From Acanthosoma haemorrhoidale (taxonomy: Eukaryota; Arthropoda; Insecta; Hemiptera; Acanthosomatidae): a stretch of DNA of 64,000 bases. The position numbers were made by a program, and so were the translations under genes. Each line of letters starts with the position of its first letter. Position 1 is the stretch's first letter. Below the pieces are notes generated by a model, which was given only the letters and a program-made list of their open reading frames with translations, ran no database searches and was not told the DNA's origin. Positions 58,131 to 64,000 of this stretch are shown here, piece by piece. Location of the stretch: positions 48,187,754-48,251,753 of the forward strand of contig OV884011.1 in assembly GCA_930367205.1 (NCBI GenBank), in the 5' to 3' direction.

Positions 58131-59150
58131 ATTTACTTTTCTTTGATTATTTTTATTTTATCTATATATAGTTTGTTTTTTTTAAATCGATAACAAAAAT
58201 CGTATTTTTAAATACAAACAGGAAACATAAGAACCCCGATTATCAACGGATACTTACCGGATTTTAATTTTATTTATTAAATCATCTTGGTCAATTTAAA
58301 TCACCTTTTCTAACAATAATTTAAAAAAACGATAATATAAAAACCTATTGAAATGGGCCAGAAAGTATCAAATGGCTGATTCCTACTGGCATTTTTATTA
58401 TTTTTAGGGTCAAACTAAATTTATCTATTAAAAGTATATAAGGAAGAGAGTGTTCTGTGGAAACCCGTTGTACGGGAGTGTTTATGGCCTGTGGAGATGT
58501 CGACCCATGGATTTGTTAGGGAACACAGTGTTCAGAGTTACTACACACTTCGCCAAGCAAGATTTTGTTTCCTCTTAATACAAGTTATACTTTAGTGTTT
58601 ATTTTGGAGAGGTCTAAAATCAGAATCGTCTAATCCTCTTTTAATACTTGCCGCCTTGCTTCCTCAACATTCTTATATCCAATGATTACCAGAGGCAGAA
58701 GATTACGCTAGATCTTCAGATGATAAGGCAAGTCAATTTATTTATAAACAGTTTTATTGATACATCGTTTTGTTTGATATAGCAAAATTACACCTCAACC
58801 TAGTGCGTATATAGCCATTTTCGGCTCTCAAATTTTTTTTTCCTTTTTTGGACAAACATGGATACAAAATCATAAGATATTATGAGCTGGGATTTGAGAA
58901 ATATAAACAATAAGCGAAACGGGCTCAAATGCTAATCGTTATTGTGAGAAATACAGCGGAAATGCCGATGAATATAAAATATATGGAAAAATTTCTGATT
59001 AAGTGAGCTCTTTTTATTACTGCTGTTGTAGAACATTAAAAGAAAGGGGTTGAAATGAAAGTAGATCCACTATTTTCGGACTTGGCAAATAAATGCATTT
59101 TTATAATTATTATAATAATTATATCTAAACTCAAGCAAGTAACAATGTAA
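58131..59150. other. AT-rich intergenic DNA, nothing recognised
   Basis: A less AT-rich patch lies at 58450-58560. No gene seen. Confidence 0.4.
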
Positions 59151-59159
59151 AAAGAAATG

Positions 59160-59565
59160 CTTGGCGTCCTTCAAGCCTAAGAAATTCGTATATTCAAAAG
59201 CACACAAACTGCACTGCAATTGTTATCTGTACAGCGTGGGGCAAAGGTTGGCTACGACTTTGTTTTCATGGTAGGCACTCACACCAAGTAAGTTCACGCC
59301 TTAGAATTTGGCATCGCAGGAGCCCACCAAACCTAGAAATGGAAGCCACTCATCAAATAAGAGGACTTGCCTTGGAGGTGGTGAACCTATTCACGTACCT
59401 GGGAAACATCGACAAAAACTGAGGAGGCCGCATGACGAGTTAGGAAGGCCAAAGTCTCCAGTGTGCTGAAACAAGACCTGTCAAAGCTGAGCTTGTACCA
59501 AAGTCTGACTCTTACATGGATGATAATCTTAGAGGATCACGAAGCTAAAGTTAGTCTAGTCATAA
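59160..59565 (+). pseudogene. RTE/Craftbot-like LINE reverse transcriptase remnant
   Basis: LEVVNLFTYLGNIDKN (about 59371-59418), followed by a stop and GGRMTS, matches the Vxx-FxYLGSxIxxxGG block that follows the catalytic palm in these LINEs. The next 120 bp, in changing frames, correspond to the KxxxVLxxLxxxW and TKLxLYxS region. The catalytic motif is not visible. It is in the opposite orientation to the remnant at 51700-52310; whether the two are one family is unclear. Confidence 0.55.
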
Positions 59566-59589
59566 GTTTTCGAGAATCGCTGTCTGTGA

Positions 59590-59670
59590 AGTGAAGTTAT
59601 TTATAGAAGCTTCTGACTTCAGTGCTCTAAAGTGGCTAAATACACAGAATGTGCATAGAATTAAAACATA
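59590..59670 (+). pseudogene. Possible LTR-retrotransposon RNase H fragment
   Basis: The translation LFIEASDFSALKWLNTQNVHRI resembles the TDHxALKWL block of Gypsy-type RNase H domains. Only about 25 residues can be followed. It lies directly after the LINE remnant. No protease, integrase or LTR of this element was recognised nearby. Confidence 0.3.
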
Positions 59671-60070
59671 CCCGACGCTAGTCCCTTGCCCATCAGACTC
59701 AGCTAGTATGAATAGGGATTACAAGAGGCATTATGGGCGCCTCACCCTCCGCTAAGTCAATGGTCGCTTATTGTGACGGTCGCGTGGCCCTCTTGACTAC
59801 CACTTGACCCGACATCTGTATCGGCGACAGTACAATATCTATATCAGCCGGCTAACACTCGTTTGTTAACAGTTAGTTTTATATAATAGCGTAATAGGGA
59901 GTATGTGTTCAGCACCTGGTACTGGGAGAGGTACTTGTAGCCAAGAGCCCGGGGTCACAATGGGTTCAAACTGGTACATTAGAGGTCCTTATGGAACTAT
60001 GCACTGTATAAGTGGTGATTAGTTTCATTAGCAACGTCTCAGGGCTGTTCTGTCATAATCAAATCATTTC
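59671..60070. other. Mixed-composition DNA, unassigned
   Basis: Less AT-rich than its surroundings. Contains TGTGACGGTCGCGTGG near 59772, which looks like an LTR start, but no matching end or target duplication was found. Confidence 0.25.
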
Positions 60071-62325
60071 TGGAGCAATTATATAAAACATATTATCAAA
60101 TTCGTGAAGCAACTGGCACACAACATACGAAACACAGTCCGAAAAATAGCATACGCAGAAAAACTATGGAACTCATCGTATAGGATCAACATACAAGAAT
60201 AATTTATACGAAATAGATTATTAATAGGACGCAAAGGACTATTACATACACCTTTTACAAATAATAACCTTTGGAGTATAAATACGTTAACACAACAATA
60301 ATTATTGAAAATGTATTTACAAACAGCTTAGGAACTAACTCACAGACATTCTAAAAAAAAAAAAAGATCACAATGTATGGCAAATTACGAACATACTATT
60401 TTGATAAAGCTAACTTGTTAATTAATTAATTAAACTAATTAGCCAACTTGTGATTACTAATACAGGGTTTTTAGCCGATATAATATGTTGCTGCTTGTCA
60501 TATTACTAATAGGAGGGAAAAAATATTTTTTATGGTTGAATTAAATATTTTAGGTGGAGACGGATTTTGTTCATATTCCGCTTGGAAAGTCTTTTGGTGA
60601 ATCGACAAATTCCAGTTTGGTTCATCGTCATCAGATTTTGGAAAAAATCTTGAAATTGCTGTGATCCTTGGAAGCACAGAACGTTCAGTGAAATGTTAAT
60701 CTATTTAATCAATTTCGGTTTCCTTCAATGAAGTTGATTTTTTTTATATAGCTTGAGCAGAAATTTATCAAGTAATCGATCGATAAATATGCCATAATAT
60801 GCCCAGTGTATGTTATTAATTTTCCTATCTTTGGGCCACGAATGAAAACTTCATTAATATGTTCACATTTTTTTTGTGAAACTGGGGCAGCGCAAAATTA
60901 GTAATACCTATATAGGGTGATAGTTTTATAGTATAGACGCTTTGTAGAAATAGTGCAATAAACACAAAATATTACTTAATATTATCGAAACGTAAGGACC
61001 TTGAATAAGTGTAACACGAGCAGTTGGAGCTTGATTCTGACTACATAAACTTCCTTGAATAACCAACCATATGCAAGGGAAGAGTAAATACAGGTAATTA
61101 TTATTTGTGCTATTTCGCAAGTCGCAATGTTACGAGTTTTATCATTTTTTTATATTGAGGCATAGAAGAGCTGAGTTAAACGCGTTATAAAAGGAATCGG
61201 TTTGCCCAGGTAAAAGCCCCTAACCTTGCCAAAGAGGTTATTGTGAAGATCGATTAATTACTTGAGTGTGTAAGCGATTGGTTCAGGTGAGGTATGTCTA
61301 ATTCGTCACTAATAGAGGGCAGCACCATATGTCGTCGCTTCCCATGGCTGGAGCCCATTCATTCATTCATTCACACGCGCTATCTTCATTTCGGCGAAAC
61401 ACTTACAAATTGTTGCACGATCATTCAGCAGAATCGAAAAGGTTTGTGGTTAGTGAAATAGTAAAGTTTTAACATTTGTAGACAACGAGTTGATCCAAGA
61501 AGCAGTGTGGTTTTTTTTCATAAAAATATAAAAGTTTACATCGACTATGAACTACATTTTTTTCAAATACACCTAAAAGAAATAATGAACATAAAGTATA
61601 AGAAAGAAAAATTTTATTTGTCAGGGCAACTGTTCGTTATTCCTAACCACCCCAATGTGGGAGATATAAATCGCAAGTGAGAAAATAAAAAAGAGATATA
61701 TCCAATTTAATCAAAATATATTTTCTTCTTGAACATAATCGTTTCTTCTTGAACATAATATAAAATAAATTGTGTATCACCTGAAATAGGATGATGGGTT
61801 GAGGAATTATTTTAACAGTGCTGTTTATTGTACATTGGTATTTAGAACACGAAATATCACAGGGATTTGCCAAAAACCCGGCAGCTGAGAGGATTGAACA
61901 TCCCTTAACAGAAAAAATGTTCAATGTCCGCTGTTAGTTCCCCAGTACTGATTTGCAACATGAACGAGTCGTTACATACTTGATAAGAACATTGATTTGT
62001 TAATGCCCGCCCCAGAAGAAGATGGGTGGGACAACAAGCAAGAAAACCAGACAAAATAGGGTCCCGGGGACAAAGTTTGTACAGAATGGATTTTTTAAAC
62101 AGCATTACTGTAAGCAGAGGGAAGCATTGAACAATGTGTAGAGATGAAGAGAAACTGGTAAAAATATAATCGAGGATGTTGGATGATAATGATCATGAAA
62201 TAAGTGTATCCAATGAATAAGCTATACTCTGTAAATATTTGTTGGAATTATCAGTTTAAGCCTAGAAAGAGAGGCTCTCGCCTTAAAATGTCGATAAATC
62301 TTCATTCATTTATTCAACTGAAGCT
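60071..62325. other. AT-rich intergenic DNA, nothing recognised
   Basis: Contains a short ATTC tetranucleotide run near 61357 and an 18-bp tandem duplication, TTTCTTCTTGAACATAAT, at 61722-61739 and 61742-61759. The 93-codon minus-strand frame at 61643-61924 is unassigned. Confidence 0.4.
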
Positions 62326-62870
62326 ATAGTAGCCGGTAACTGCACAATAACACACCCCATCGACCAGGTAACTCTCGCTGTAATGCTCTCCCCTGATGGT
62401 ATACGGCCAAAGTGGCCAGCTAAACTGGGACTATTCCATAAAGATTAGCCTAAGAGGCAGCCAAGTATAATGGAGAGCCCGATCCATCATCTGCAAGAGG
62501 CCAGCCATTATCACGAAGACCCGTTATCTTCCGAAGAGAACCGGAGGGCCGCTATGGAAATCTCCATGTAATGGAAAAATAAGACGTTCGGGGGAGGTTC
62601 GTCCGCGCACGCTACTGGGATATTCATATCTCATTTCCATTTAGCGGCTGTGTGGTTAGGGGCTCCGCAGGCGGAAAACTGATAGGGGTGGGTTTTCCGA
62701 GTTCGTGAGTGCCTATCGTGTCTGTCTGTCTGTTCTGAGGTTGAGCTCTTCGTCGTTCATTAATATACGGCATTGACCGGAAGGTCTTCACCAGAGCGGT
62801 GGTCGCGGTGAAGGAGCATCATGGCAAGAAACTAACGATTTCATCGAAGTGGAATAGAAGTAGCATATTC
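62326..62870. other. GC-richer non-coding island 17
   Basis: Contains GCCATTATCACGAAG, CCCGTTATCTTCC, GCTATGGAAATCTCCATG and TGTAATGG, with sharp boundaries against AT-rich DNA. Virtually no open frame on either strand. A strong candidate for conserved regulatory DNA. Confidence 0.35.
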
Positions 62871-64000
62871 TACTGCAGATTTGTCAACAGATGCTCCATC
62901 CATGTGTTCCAAAGTCCATGATTTTAATATCTGCCTACATCTGGCCAAGGCTCTCATTTTTACTTGCTTAATTCACCTCGAAAAGGGGATCCTCAAAAGA
63001 ACGGTTCAGGAGAACTATCCAATAACCAAGTAAGATACTATATTTTCGGTTGAATTGTCTACTAGTCTTTATTTAGTGTACTGGGAGAGACTGAGAATTG
63101 TGACTCTAGACCTATCAATGTCTAATGATGACAGAAAGGATTAGGATGTAGTTAATAATGATCTGCTTACAATAACTACCCCGTTATAACTAATTGATAT
63201 ACCAAAATGGCAAATGAGCCCAAAATTTATACAAATAACGAAAAGATAATTAATAATAACAAAAAGTTGATCAAGTAACGATTGAGCTGTAAATATCCAC
63301 ATTTTTACTTTATGTTTTATATATAACATAACATTAAGACATAATTTTTCGTATTTTTATGTTTTAAACAAATTTCTAAAACAGAATCTTTAATTCTCCA
63401 ATCCCCTTACAGAAAGCAGGAATTTTAATCGTAAAACTCTGTTTTCACTTTTCTTCTTGTGGTCATTATATCATCAAAGAAGAACGAAAATTGTTTATGT
63501 TCATAGATATAAATAGGAAATAAATCGGAGCAATAAATTTACTTTAATGCATACATTGAATACTAAAGTATATCATTACTAAGAAACGCTAGGTAATTAA
63601 TAACTGGGTTGAATTCCTTAAAATTTACACTAAAATAAACAATGTTCTGAAAAGTGGGAAAAAGAGTAGATGAAAACGATGATAATGACTTCAAAGAAAA
63701 CAATACCCAGGTGGAACTGGAGGAAGAAATGCGCTGTTTATAAATATATAAATAAAATGTTATGATATTCCAGTGATAAGGTAAAGAAGGGCTATTAAAA
63801 ATACGCTCAAATTAAACTCAACCACCGGAAACATTATTAGCCTATAATTCCGAACCAGAATCTCATTGGGTTGGTGAACTCAGCATCGGACAAGTAATTA
63901 GTACTCAATCGTGATTTCCTCGCTACGGCACAAGAACGATAATACCTTTAGCAGCCAGGGCTATACTCCATATCCGCACGGTGGATCGGATTTCCGACCG
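62871..64000. other. AT-rich intergenic DNA, nothing recognised
   Basis: The last 120 bases rise in GC (CTCGCTACGGCAC, CCGCACGGTGGATCGG) and may be the edge of another island cut by the window end. Confidence 0.35.

Noticed and set aside
59772..60070. LTR starting TGTGACGG
   Set aside because: No CA-terminated end, partner LTR or target site duplication could be identified.

Overview
The window looks like nuclear DNA of an animal, most likely an arthropod. It is AT-rich (roughly one third GC by eye) and contains remnants of Jockey-like and R1/I-like LINEs, an RTE/Craftbot-like LINE, mariner and pogo transposases, and a family of long solo LTRs. Nothing looks bacterial: there are no operons, no ribosome binding sites and no runs of dense long open frames. 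The species cannot be fixed from sequence alone.

No intact host protein-coding gene, rRNA or canonical tRNA gene could be recognised in the 64 kb. It reads as a gene desert or a very long intron. The two largest open frames are 1074 codons on the minus strand at 3276-6500, which is a translated minisatellite, and 179 codons on the minus strand at 14685-15224, which is unrecognised but long for such AT-rich DNA.

Layout. 1-3.3 kb: a mixed island, a strong hairpin (800-846) and a tRNA-derived SINE-like element. 3330-6453: about 80 near-identical copies of a 39-bp G-rich unit. 6.9-8.0 kb: two inverted LINE 3' ends. 11.56-12.52 kb: a 5'-truncated Jockey-like LINE with a 10-bp target site duplication. 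13.6-15.9 kb: a long GA microsatellite and a local duplication in the order B-C-B'-C'. 20.2-21.1 and 43.1-44.0 kb: two solo LTRs of one family, each with a perfect 5-bp target site duplication; an inverted, truncated relative lies at 27.1-27.6 kb. 22.9-23.1 and 46.4-46.5 kb: short poly(A) retro-insertions sharing a 3' end. 24.97-25.08 kb: a mariner-type MITE. 31.4-32.3 kb: an R1/I-like reverse transcriptase remnant with a CT microsatellite inside it. 37.4-37.8 and 41.85-43.1 kb: dead mariner transposases, the second followed directly by a solo LTR. 47.3-47.8 kb: a pogo-like remnant. 49.4-50.4 kb: a second Jockey-like LINE. 51.7-52.3 and 59.2-59.6 kb: RTE/Craftbot-like remnants.

Between these lie AT-rich stretches with no recognised content and at least fifteen GC-richer, non-coding islands of 300-700 bp. 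The islands carry TAAT- and GATA-like words and look like cis-regulatory DNA. That reading is inference and needs cross-species comparison. No new protein system could be demonstrated. The most unusual items are the minisatellite with its 780-bp internal periodicity, the B-C-B'-C' duplication with its open frames, and the series of islands.
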